Below are positions 33,712 through 42,371 of a DNA stretch of 64,000 nucleotides, in pieces. The notes beneath the pieces are model-generated. The model worked only from the letters and a program-made list of their open reading frames with translations, did not search any database and was not told the origin of the DNA. How positions within the stretch are numbered: position 1 is the stretch's first letter; every line of letters starts with the position of its first letter. Source of the DNA: JADKAC01 sp964492065 (GTDB taxonomy: Bacteria > Bacteroidota > Bacteroidia > Chitinophagales > BACL12); the NCBI GenBank assembly GCA_964492065.1, contig CAZBHH010000010.1, positions 29,907 through 93,906 on the forward strand, given 5' to 3'. The position numbers and the translations under genes were made by a program.

Positions 33712-36285
33712 TTATTTAATGTTGTATGCAACAATACTATTACCCTTGAATGAAACCACCAGGCTGCCGGATTCAATCACTATAAACCTGCCTGAGGCTT
33801 CCGCCGGGAAACCATTGACCGGAGTTCCGTCTGAGTGTATTAAAAACAATGTATGCAATTGCGAATCGGCAATACCGATGTAGGTATTTTTGTTACTCGT
33901 GTAAGTGTAAATTGAAGAATTGCCGGAAGCATTGACCGGAATCTGCCATAGCGGTTTTTGGGCGGTTGTCTCTGCATAGAGAGTACCGGATGACAGATAG
34001 ATTATATCCATCGTATCATCGCTTTGCATATCCAATAATGCGGCATCCTGAATATCGCTGCCAACCGGGGTTGATTGCACTTTACCGTCAAGTGTCAATT
34101 GTACCAGATTGAATTGGCTGTCAATGGCTAACAACCGGCCATTGCCGCTGCCCGCATCCGGAATCAGTTCGCTGATGAAACCATTTCCCGCCTTTATTTT
34201 ATTTATTCTGTTTTCACCTTTCCTGTTTTTTATTTGAACAGTTCCGTCTGCATTGGCAAAGAGGATATAGTCTTTCTGATTCTTTTCAATATAAGTAAAT
34301 GCCTGCTTAAGTATTGCCCCATTCTTTAACGGGCTCCACCCGGGCAGTGGTTTACCGTCTTTGTAGAACCCATAGATATTGCCATTGCCGCAACCGATAA
34401 ACATCCGGTAGTCTCCCCGGCCGTCATAATCGATAAGCGACAACGGCGAGGTCACTTCCGTTGTTGCGCTAATCGGGAATCCTTCGACATCCCTTCCCAG
34501 CATATCCAGCATGTGAATACCATCGGCAGCGGCGAAGGCGATTTGCTTCTTGCCGTTACTATAATAATCCACCGTATAGACTTTATCCGTCATCGGTGCA
34601 GCCATCGCCCGCTTCCATTCGATATTGCCGTCAGGTGAAATCAGGTAAACCTGCAATGCTGTATCCTGTAAAAAAATATACTCTTTACCGCTTAAGTGAT
34701 TGAAAACGGCATACGGTCCATTGAGCACCGGGTAGTCGATTTGAGTTTTCCATGTGAATCCGCTCTGTTGCTTCGCACCGGGCGCATACAGAATATTACC
34801 GCTAACGATATGCAACTCTTTTGAAGCGGAAAAGCGCAAGAGCAGCCCATTGTATTTTTGGAACGGGAATTCCGAACCCGCATCCGATGCAAATGTATTT
34901 TTAACCAGCCCTCCTGAGAAAGCGGGATTTAGATACACACTGTAATTACAATTACTCGCCACCCTTGACTTCAGAATTTCATACGCCGCATCCTGCTTTA
35001 AGGTTTGTTGATTTAAGTAGGCATCTATCACCTGCATCAGTTGATTTATTGAAGGCGCTACTGCAATATATCCCTGTATTAAACAGGCAAATACCGTCTG
35101 TTTACCGGTGCCGAATCCGGAAACGGACTGCAGTATTTCGGAGTCGGAGATTTTATAAATATCGAAATCACGGTAGTTGGTCGTACTATTTTCCGAAAGA
35201 ATAGCAAGTTTGCTCAAAGCCATATCCCGATCAATTACCTGCATAATTAAATACGCCTTATTGCTGAGGGAAGCATCGTAGGGTTGCGAAACGGCATACG
35301 TATAATGCGTGCCCAGCCAGGGAGCCCAATCTAACGATTCGGCGTTGCCCGCATTTTTATTCTCTCCTAAGATACCGAGCGGCCTGTTTCCCTGAAATGC
35401 AAATGCGGTATTTCCAATTAAAAAATTATCGGCTTCATCAAAATTGTATTCTGCATCCCGGTATTGGGATAATACGGTATTTAATCCGGCAGAACCGGCA
35501 TATCCACTCATTTCAATACCTGTATCCGTGAAATTAAAGCTCAGGGATATCCAGGAAGTAAAACCAGCCAGCCGGCGACAAACATTGTAGTAATCCTGTT
35601 TTACAAAACCGCCTGTATAATAGCCCAATTGCTCCATATTAAAAAATACATTGGGTACAGTATCCTTCAACCCTTTATCATACAGTTTTTTAAACAGCGG
35701 AAAGGTATTCAATCCGGTGGAAGCCTTAACCTGGGAAATAGCGCTTTCGATCAGCACTTCAGACATACTGAACAACAACACCTTTCCCACCATTGCACAA
35801 CTCACCACAACGCCGGGCACACTAAAGGAGTAAACGGTTTCCTTATTACTGTTGTAAGTGTTTACTTCAGCCGCAATGCCTTTATATGACCATTGGAGTT
35901 TCTGCAAACTGAAGCCCTCCGTCTTACATGCAAAAATATAATCCACCTTTCCCGCACCTGCAGTGATGGCAGACACAACTATTTTCCCATGTTCCACCAT
36001 TTGCATCAAGTCCGGGTCTGCCTGTGCGAAGTCCTTCAGCAACTGCGTAGCCGAATCCAGGTTATGAATCAATTGAATGGATTGTAAATCACTCCATTGG
36101 GGTGCGAGAAAGAAATTGCGTTCAATTGCGTTGACATTTTTTGCATCTATCACTAATAATGCATTGGCGGGGATTGCATCAATGGGTTCTAACCGAATAC
36201 CGCCGGGTTTAAAAAAGAAATACCAGGCGGCAACTGCTGCTGCCAACACAATTACAATCCATGAGATCCGCCGTTTGTTCAACAT
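33712..36285 (-). CDS. DUF3352-like protein fused to a PQQ/WD-like beta-propeller
   Basis: An 857-residue membrane-anchored protein. One hydrophobic segment lies at residues about 8-24. The first 500 residues resemble DUF3352-type proteins (IPANALLVIDAKN at the start of the domain). The last 330 residues form blade-like repeats (VYLISPDGNIEWKRA, IYGFYKDGKPLPGW, VQIKNRKGENRINK) typical of a PQQ-like propeller. Function is unknown. I chose ATG 36285; a TTG at 36303 lies inside the promoter palindrome. It is divergent from the DUF423 gene. Confidence is good for a real gene and moderate for domain names. Confidence 0.7.
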   Translation of the reverse strand: MLNKRRISWIVIVLAAAVAAWYFFFKPGGIRLEPIDAIPANALLVIDAKNVNAIERNFFLAPQWSDLQSIQLIHNLDSATQLLKDFAQADPDLMQMVEHGKIVVSAITAGAGKVDYIFACKTEGFSLQKLQWSYKGIAAEVNTYNSNKETVYSFSVPGVVVSCAMVGKVLLFSMSEVLIESAISQVKASTGLNTFPLFKKLYDKGLKDTVPNVFFNMEQLGYYTGGFVKQDYYNVCRRLAGFTSWISLSFNFTDTGIEMSGYAGSAGLNTVLSQYRDAEYNFDEADNFLIGNTAFAFQGNRPLGILGENKNAGNAESLDWAPWLGTHYTYAVSQPYDASLSNKAYLIMQVIDRDMALSKLAILSENSTTNYRDFDIYKISDSEILQSVSGFGTGKQTVFACLIQGYIAVAPSINQLMQVIDAYLNQQTLKQDAAYEILKSRVASNCNYSVYLNPAFSGGLVKNTFASDAGSEFPFQKYNGLLLRFSASKELHIVSGNILYAPGAKQQSGFTWKTQIDYPVLNGPYAVFNHLSGKEYIFLQDTALQVYLISPDGNIEWKRAMAAPMTDKVYTVDYYSNGKKQIAFAAADGIHMLDMLGRDVEGFPISATTEVTSPLSLIDYDGRGDYRMFIGCGNGNIYGFYKDGKPLPGWSPLKNGAILKQAFTYIEKNQKDYILFANADGTVQIKNRKGENRINKIKAGNGFISELIPDAGSGNGRLLAIDSQFNLVQLTLDGKVQSTPVGSDIQDAALLDMQSDDTMDIIYLSSGTLYAETTAQKPLWQIPVNASGNSSIYTYTSNKNTYIGIADSQLHTLFLIHSDGTPVNGFPAEASGRFIVIESGSLVVSFKGNSIVAYNIK

Positions 36286-36291
36286 GTTGGA

Positions 36292-36309
36292 ATACCTTTG
36301 CAAAGGTAT
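36292..36309. promoter_or_regulatory. 18-bp palindrome holding back-to-back TAnnTTTG boxes
   Basis: ATACCTTTGCAAAGGTAT is a perfect palindrome. It carries TACCTTTG on the plus strand (36293-36300) and TACCTTTG on the minus strand (36301-36308). It lies between the divergent DUF3352-like gene (start 36285) and the DUF423 gene (start 36345 or 36360). It could be a shared bidirectional promoter, an operator, or both. Confidence 0.55.
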
Positions 36310-36344
36310 CCTATAAACAAGTGGGATAATTCACAAACTACAAA

Positions 36345-36758
36345 ATGCATGTACATAATATGAAGCAGGTAAAAACGATTTTACTTACCGGCGCTGCTCT
36401 CGGAGGAACGGCTGTGATGGCGGGCGCCTTCGGTTCACACTTTCTCGAAGAGCGCATTGTGCCGGAACACCTCGCCGTGTTTGAAACCGCAGCGAGATAT
36501 CAAATGTATCATGCCCTCGCCTTATGCTTGACCGGTGCAATTGCCGTTAAGAATTTTGAAAAATATTTTGGCCAGGCAGCCTTATGCTTTGTTGTCGGAA
36601 CACTCATTTTTTGCGGCTCGCTGTATGCGCTTTCTACTTCTGAAATATGGGCAGGGAAATACATGCGCCCGATAGGCGCCATAACCCCGATCGGAGGGGT
36701 ATTTATTATTGCGGGATGGATGTTATTGATCCGGGCAGTTTTGAAGGCGTTTAAATAA
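36345..36758 (+). CDS. DUF423 family small membrane protein
   Basis: A 137-residue inner-membrane protein with four hydrophobic segments. It matches the DUF423/YgdD family: GAALGGTAVMAGAFGSHFLE near the N-terminus, YQMYHALALCLTG in the middle and RPIGAITPIGGVFIIAGW near the end. Function is unknown. ATG 36345 and ATG 36360 are both possible starts; the second gives the more usual N-terminus (MKQVKTILL). Its stop lies in the left arm of a strong terminator. Confidence 0.9.
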   Translation: MHVHNMKQVKTILLTGAALGGTAVMAGAFGSHFLEERIVPEHLAVFETAARYQMYHALALCLTGAIAVKNFEKYFGQAALCFVVGTLIFCGSLYALSTSEIWAGKYMRPIGAITPIGGVFIIAGWMLLIRAVLKAFK

Positions 36759-36790
36759 AACAGCCGCAGGATTTCTGCGGCTGTTTTATT
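36754..36790. terminator. Bidirectional rho-independent terminator
   Basis: A perfect 16-bp inverted repeat (AATAAAACAGCCGCAG and its complement) around a 5-base loop, with U-rich sides on both strands. It serves the convergent DUF423 gene and the T9SS operon ending at 36808. Confidence 0.92.
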
Positions 36791-36807
36791 TACTCCCGGG
36801 TAAGTAA

Positions 36808-39417
36808 TTACTTACACTTGTATTTCATATTTTTTACATCGAAGGAGCAACCTCCGGCTTCCACGACTTTCAGACCGACGATCAAGGCCTGGGGGGTAGT
36901 AGTATTGATTTTTGTTTCAATGTCTTTCAACATCACATCGCCCAGTTGCAGGCTTTTAATTTTAAAGACATCGCCTTTCACGGTAGATCCGTCGCTCAAT
37001 GTGGTTGGCTTATCGTTAATAAAATCGGCATCTGAAACCGTTCCCGCTGCTTTGAGTAAAATAAAGAACTCATCGCTCACCATAGCCACCTTAAGGGTCG
37101 GATTCGGATTCAAAATATATTTTGTTTGTTCCACACCGTTTACCATTGCATTGCCTTCATACATGTTTCCCTTCTTGGAAATTGTGTTATCCAATGCGGC
37201 AGTACTTACTTCCGTTGTAGTTGTAGTTTGATTTTCATTACCGCCGGTGTCACCGGTATCGCCGCCTTCATCGCTTCCGCCTTCATCATCCAATTGTTGC
37301 AATTGATCCAACTGATTTTGACGTTCTTGTTCTTCCTGTTGTTGTTTTTCTCTCTCCAATGCTTTTAATGCATCAATTTCTGCTTGATTGTAAGTGATGT
37401 TCGTATTCGGAATTTCACCGATAATTGTAAACTCGGTACGCCTGTTAATCTGATGTTCCTCTTCAGAACATTTCACTCCGTTGGCGCATTTGTTTTTCAA
37501 TTTTGTTTCACCGTAGCCTTTGGCAACTAATCTGGCGGAGTCAATGCCCTTTCCAATCAGGTAATTCACTACTGATTGCGCACGGCGCTGTGATAAGTCG
37601 AGGTTATAACTATCGCTACCCCGGCTGTCGGTATGCGAACCGATTTCGGCAATGATCGCGGGGTTCTCCACCATTACGGTATACAGAGAATCCAGAGAAG
37701 CAAAAGACTCGGGACGCAGATCTGCTTTATCCAATTCGTAATAAATATTTTTTACTTCGATTTCCTTTTTTATTGGAATCGGCTCAATGAGGACATCCAC
37801 ATATAACGTATCATCATCTATGAGTCCAACTGTAGAGGTGGAAGATTCTCCTTTATAATATCCGTCCTTAATGGCGGTAACCTTGTATTTGGCATACTCG
37901 GTACCGCGATAGAATTCGAATAGTTTAGACACCTGGCTCGATGCCGAATCCACCTTAGCGGAGTTGGCATACAAGGTCACCGCTGCGCCTTCTATCAACG
38001 AGCTGTCCTTGGCAGACAAAACCCGTCCCATGATGGTAAACAAAGGCGGAATGATATATTCAAACTGATAAATATCGTCGCAACAAGTCTCGCTCTTAAC
38101 CGAGTAACCGCCCTTGCGATTAGAAACAAAGAATCCGGTGCGTGCACGTTTTGTATCCAACGAATAGTAAAAATCATCAACGGATGAATTGATGGGAAAC
38201 CCGAGATTAGCCACGTTCTTGAAGCTCTTCAATCCGCCGTCGGCTTTGTAAATATCAAATCCTCCCACATTAATCTGGCCGTTGGAACTGAAATAAAATT
38301 TATCCTCCTTAACACTGTAAAACGGGGTAATTTCATCACCGGCAGTATTAATTTTCCGACCGCAGTTTTGCGGTGTTGTATATTCGGCGCCTTTATTTCT
38401 TATTTCGGAATACCAAATATCCATCCCGCCGACAGTGCCTTCCCGGTTTGATGAGAAATACAACAATTCCTTGCCTTTATATAATCCAACAGCGGGATGT
38501 GTTGTCGTGTATTTTGAACTCGATGTATTTATATCGGAAAGCTCCTTGCCTTTAGTCCATTCGTTATTCAGAAATTCACTCATATAAATTTTACATACCA
38601 TTTGCAACGAGTCGTTGGGATTACATTCGGTATAATAAAATCTTTTACCGTCGGGTGAATAAGCGCCATTACCGGTATGTGCGTTTGTTTCATTAATCGG
38701 GCCGGCGAGTTGTTGTGCTTTTGCCCAGCTATCGCCCTGAGGCTTGGCTTCAAAAATTCTGGATTTCAATTCGACTTTTTTGCTGCTTCCCAAATCGATG
38801 ATTTCTTCGCTGACGAGTGAGCCGTACACGAGGTTGGTATTTGTGGGATCATACTTCGGTGAAAAATCGGTGTAATTGTTATTTACATTCTTGTTCAGGT
38901 GTGTGATTTCCACATCTACGGGCTCTGCCTGCAACAGAATTGCAAGGTCACATCCCTTTTGTTCATTCTTTGCCAGGCGCTTATAATACGCTGCTTCCTG
39001 CCCACGCATCCGCGTCTTGTTAAATGCCTTAAACTCGGCGGAAGCTTCCGCGTACTTGCCGTTCATCTTTAAACTCAACGCATAATAGTATTGCGACTGC
39101 GGGTAATCCGCCGGAGCTTTGTCCCAGATTTTCTTATACCAGGTTTCGGAATTTTGATAATCCCTTGCTTTAAAATAAGCAGTGGCAAGCTGATATCCCA
39201 CATAATTATCCGCATTTTTATTGTATTCCTGCAAATAAATATCAATTGCATTGTAATAACTGCCCGACTTCAGCAATTCATCGGCAAGCATCACTTCACG
39301 GTTTACTTTTACCTTCGATCTCTTGGGGTTATCATCTCCGCCAGACTGGGCGGCGACCATTTGTAAAAGCATTGCCATCGAAACACATAACGTTAGTATC
39401 TTTTTCATAAATTTCAT
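36808..39417 (-). CDS. OmpA family protein: TPR-like, PD40 propeller, OmpA domain and a C-terminal retropepsin-like domain
   Basis: An 869-residue secreted protein with a signal peptide (about 1-23). In order: helical TPR-like repeats (about 40-130), a PD40/WD40-like beta-propeller (about 170-450), a carboxypeptidase-regulatory-like fold (about 465-550), and an OmpA peptidoglycan-binding domain (about 565-680, with YYELDKADLRPES and IGSHTDSRGSDSYNLDLSQR). A Gln/Glu-rich then Gly/Asp-rich linker (about 685-730) leads to a final 120-residue domain resembling clan AA aspartic proteases but with the DTG site replaced (NPN). This layout is typical of OmpA partners of PorP/SprF in T9SS and gliding loci. 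It is the last gene of a four-gene operon. Confidence 0.85.
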   Translation of the reverse strand: MKFMKKILTLCVSMAMLLQMVAAQSGGDDNPKRSKVKVNREVMLADELLKSGSYYNAIDIYLQEYNKNADNYVGYQLATAYFKARDYQNSETWYKKIWDKAPADYPQSQYYYALSLKMNGKYAEASAEFKAFNKTRMRGQEAAYYKRLAKNEQKGCDLAILLQAEPVDVEITHLNKNVNNNYTDFSPKYDPTNTNLVYGSLVSEEIIDLGSSKKVELKSRIFEAKPQGDSWAKAQQLAGPINETNAHTGNGAYSPDGKRFYYTECNPNDSLQMVCKIYMSEFLNNEWTKGKELSDINTSSSKYTTTHPAVGLYKGKELLYFSSNREGTVGGMDIWYSEIRNKGAEYTTPQNCGRKINTAGDEITPFYSVKEDKFYFSSNGQINVGGFDIYKADGGLKSFKNVANLGFPINSSVDDFYYSLDTKRARTGFFVSNRKGGYSVKSETCCDDIYQFEYIIPPLFTIMGRVLSAKDSSLIEGAAVTLYANSAKVDSASSQVSKLFEFYRGTEYAKYKVTAIKDGYYKGESSTSTVGLIDDDTLYVDVLIEPIPIKKEIEVKNIYYELDKADLRPESFASLDSLYTVMVENPAIIAEIGSHTDSRGSDSYNLDLSQRRAQSVVNYLIGKGIDSARLVAKGYGETKLKNKCANGVKCSEEEHQINRRTEFTIIGEIPNTNITYNQAEIDALKALEREKQQQEEQERQNQLDQLQQLDDEGGSDEGGDTGDTGGNENQTTTTTEVSTAALDNTISKKGNMYEGNAMVNGVEQTKYILNPNPTLKVAMVSDEFFILLKAAGTVSDADFINDKPTTLSDGSTVKGDVFKIKSLQLGDVMLKDIETKINTTTPQALIVGLKVVEAGGCSFDVKNMKYKCK

Positions 39418-39440
39418 TTCGCTGTTTTCAAATTATCCTA

Positions 39441-40454
39441 TTAATATCTTGGGCAGGGTAAAACATAATTTTCCGGCAGTACGGGAAGAATACAACCTGT
39501 GTAAATCAGAGAGACTTCAAAACCGCCGTTACCATTAGTAGCCACATCCAGTCCCGATGTATTGACATCGTAACTGAAACCGAATTTAAAATTTTTGTAA
39601 TCCATTCCGATTAAAGGAATAAGTGCATCGCCGTTGCGCAAATAGGCCCCGGCATAAATGGTGGCCGGGAAGTTCGGATTGCGCATAAAATATCCAATCT
39701 CAGCACCAAACAACATCTCGGAGGCTCCGCTTTGGCTTTGGAACATGACACCCGGAATAAGCGCCAGGTTCTTATCCAGGTTAACTGTAAATCGGCCATG
39801 AGTAATCATTCTGGTTCCCAGGCTGTTTCCCTGGTCGTCCAAAAATGTCTCTGTAGGGGAAGTCAGGTGGTTAGCTGCCACACCTACTTCCATGGCAAAT
39901 GCTTCTGAGAATCTTCCCTTGTAAACCAGGCCGAAGTTCAAATCCAGGTTGTTGATATTTTCTCCTTTATAGGGTTCAAAATTCGGAATAGCCGGGTTGA
40001 ATGAGGAGCCGTCAAACATGTTACCAAACTGGAGGTTAGCCCAGTCCAGTTTTTTTTGTGAAAAACCCACCTGCAAACCGCCGGATAAAAATTGATTGGT
40101 ACCCAGGGACATATGATAGGCGGTAGATGCCAGTATCGAGAGGTTAGACAGATTGCCGTCACCGGAAACATCATTATAGATATAAATTCCCACCGCCAGG
40201 TTATCGGTACCTCTGATGCCCTTTACCACAGGTGCATCGGCAAATACTGAAAATGTTTCGTATTTGGCCGGAATACTCGCCCATTGGTTGCGATAGTTTG
40301 CCCCGGCCCGCCAGTCGCAGGCATAATTTCCCGTAAGAGCGGGGTTGAGTTGCAATGGCGCCGCATTGAATTGAGAAAAATGGATATCCTGCGCAGAAGC
40401 AGCCAGCGAACCCATTAAAAAAAGCGCTACCAGAAATTTGTTGAAGTTTGCCAT
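39441..40454 (-). CDS. PorP/SprF family type IX secretion outer-membrane protein
   Basis: A 337-residue outer-membrane beta-barrel protein with a signal peptide (about 1-21). The start of the mature part, QDIHFSQFNAAPLQLNPALTG, is the hallmark of the PorP/SprF family. SprF is required for secretion of the adhesin SprB, and paralogs are found beside other cargo with type B C-terminal domains. Here it follows two such cargo genes (11 bp) and precedes an OmpA-family gene (23 bp), which supports a dedicated role in their secretion. Confidence 0.93.
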   Translation of the reverse strand: MANFNKFLVALFLMGSLAASAQDIHFSQFNAAPLQLNPALTGNYACDWRAGANYRNQWASIPAKYETFSVFADAPVVKGIRGTDNLAVGIYIYNDVSGDGNLSNLSILASTAYHMSLGTNQFLSGGLQVGFSQKKLDWANLQFGNMFDGSSFNPAIPNFEPYKGENINNLDLNFGLVYKGRFSEAFAMEVGVAANHLTSPTETFLDDQGNSLGTRMITHGRFTVNLDKNLALIPGVMFQSQSGASEMLFGAEIGYFMRNPNFPATIYAGAYLRNGDALIPLIGMDYKNFKFGFSYDVNTSGLDVATNGNGGFEVSLIYTGCILPVLPENYVLPCPRY

Positions 40455-40465
40455 GTAATCGGTTT

Positions 40466-42349
40466 TTATCTAAGTAAAGTAATTGTTCCCGTTAATTTAA
40501 ATTGATTTTGTTTTTCGTCAATGCCCACAAATATATAAATGTAGGAGCCAACTTCCAGTGCTTTGCCCAAATAAGTGCCGTCCCAGGCATCCGAAAAGTC
40601 AGTTCCCGTAAAAACCGGGGTACCCCAGCGGTCATAAATTTCAAATGAAATCATCTCCATCTCCCGAATTGGAATAGGCCGGACGGTTTCATTCATGCCA
40701 TCGCCGTTTGGCGAGAATGCATTGGGGATATTTACCAGTTCTTCAAACAACACGTAAACGGTCACCGAATCAGTATCTACACAGCCGTTTGCATTCACAA
40801 CAGTTACGGTATAAGTGGTTGTTTCTTCGGGATTCGCCTTTGGATTTGGTATATTGACATCGCTCAGCCCGGTACTCGGTTCCCAGCTATAGGTCACTCC
40901 ACCCGTGGCGTTTAACCCGGTCGAAGAGCCGTAGTAAATGATTTGATCTATACCGGCATCGGCAATGGGAATTGGCGTGTAAATAACAACGGTATCCGTT
41001 GCCACACAACCGTAAAAGACACCGGTTGCTACCAGGAAGGTCGTATCGTACACCGTTGCGATAACCGTATCACCTTCAAAAAATTCCATGGCCTCTGCGG
41101 GCGACCAAAAAGTGATATTCGCCCCGCTGGCATATAATTCTACCGGATCGCCGGGGCAGACAGTCGTTTCTTCCGGCCAGGCATCCAGCGGGAAGTAGTC
41201 ATTCATGTAAATCACGATTGAATCGCCCGAACTGATTGCACAGGCCAACTCTCCGGTAATGGAAAGAAATTCGACGCCTTCGGTGATGCCGTCGAGGTAC
41301 ACATCAATTGGCACAATTACAATGGAGTCGCCCGGGTAAAAAATAATGAGTTCGGGGACTGTCGAATAGTCTATGCCATTCGTTGCCGTTCCGGTTATTT
41401 CGAGATTTACTATGAGGGTATCCAAAGTAGGCGATGCAAGAGAAAAAGTCAACTCGCCGTTATTGCACCCTTCAATTAATTCGGGGTATCCATCGATATC
41501 GTAGTTGTAAGTAATGGTAACGCCGGTACTGCTTAAGCTGCCGGCACGGATGAACACACCCGAATCCAAGACCTGATCGCCCATATCGCTCACGGCGAGT
41601 TTCAGATGGTAAGTTTCACAGGGAATCACATGGGCTGCTGCGGTCAATACGGTGGTAAAACCATCGTATTGAATATAGTAATCATCGGTAGAGTAAGGAG
41701 AAGTAAACCCGGTGCCATTGTCCACGTAATATTCATCGTAACTGGTTGAGTTTACATTATTAATGGAAACCGGAATCGTAGTCCCCGGAATTAATGCGAT
41801 ATTTTCCGTACCGACAATACCCGGCCCGCTGATAAAGAATCCAAATACATCGTTAAACGATGAGCCTACGTATTCGAGGTATTCCTCCGAACCAAAAACA
41901 TATTCAAATTTTACGGAATCGGATGTAACAGTTACGTCGAACTCCAGTACACAGGCATCGTAGGAAGTATATCCGGGCAGTAAGTCTTCCAAATCAGAAT
42001 CGCCGGAGCCGTGACCGTCGCCGGTGGAACTGCCGGAATTATTAGGGCCTTCCACCATAGTAGCGCTGCCGGAAGTGAGCACGATACCCGAATCCATCCC
42101 CAGGCTGCAGTCGAGGCATTCAAAGGCGCCAGACCCGCCGTCGAAGCAGTCGAATTCCACACCGCTAATCGTAACGCCGGCGCCGACCAATAAGGCAGCG
42201 AGTTCCTCAGGAGTAGGGGTGTCATCAACCTCTATCTGCGCCCGCAGATTTGAGTGGTGAAAGCACAAAATAAGCCCAACAACCATGGTAAAGCAATGCA
42301 ATGTTTGCATGCTTAAGGATGTAACCGGATTTTTAATTTCAGCTTTCAT
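40466..42349 (-). CDS. Choice-of-anchor L domain surface protein with T9SS type B sorting domain (627 aa)
   Basis: A secreted protein with an N-terminal signal (about residues 15-37). The choice-of-anchor L domain covers about residues 45-260 (GIVLTSGSATMVEGPNN, YVFGSEEYLEYV, FFISGPGI). A Calx-beta-like segment and one Ig-like module follow. The last 85 residues are a CHU_C/gliding-motility type C-terminal domain (NIPNAFSPNGDGMNE, YDRWGTPVF, GSYIYIF), the T9SS type B signal. It is a paralog of the 789-residue gene 22 bp upstream, and both lie before porP/sprF. It is probably anchored to or released from the cell surface. Its ligand is unknown. Confidence 0.9.
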   Translation of the reverse strand: MKAEIKNPVTSLSMQTLHCFTMVVGLILCFHHSNLRAQIEVDDTPTPEELAALLVGAGVTISGVEFDCFDGGSGAFECLDCSLGMDSGIVLTSGSATMVEGPNNSGSSTGDGHGSGDSDLEDLLPGYTSYDACVLEFDVTVTSDSVKFEYVFGSEEYLEYVGSSFNDVFGFFISGPGIVGTENIALIPGTTIPVSINNVNSTSYDEYYVDNGTGFTSPYSTDDYYIQYDGFTTVLTAAAHVIPCETYHLKLAVSDMGDQVLDSGVFIRAGSLSSTGVTITYNYDIDGYPELIEGCNNGELTFSLASPTLDTLIVNLEITGTATNGIDYSTVPELIIFYPGDSIVIVPIDVYLDGITEGVEFLSITGELACAISSGDSIVIYMNDYFPLDAWPEETTVCPGDPVELYASGANITFWSPAEAMEFFEGDTVIATVYDTTFLVATGVFYGCVATDTVVIYTPIPIADAGIDQIIYYGSSTGLNATGGVTYSWEPSTGLSDVNIPNPKANPEETTTYTVTVVNANGCVDTDSVTVYVLFEELVNIPNAFSPNGDGMNETVRPIPIREMEMISFEIYDRWGTPVFTGTDFSDAWDGTYLGKALEVGSYIYIFVGIDEKQNQFKLTGTITLLR

Positions 42350-42371
42350 TGTTAAGTGTTTAATATGAATC

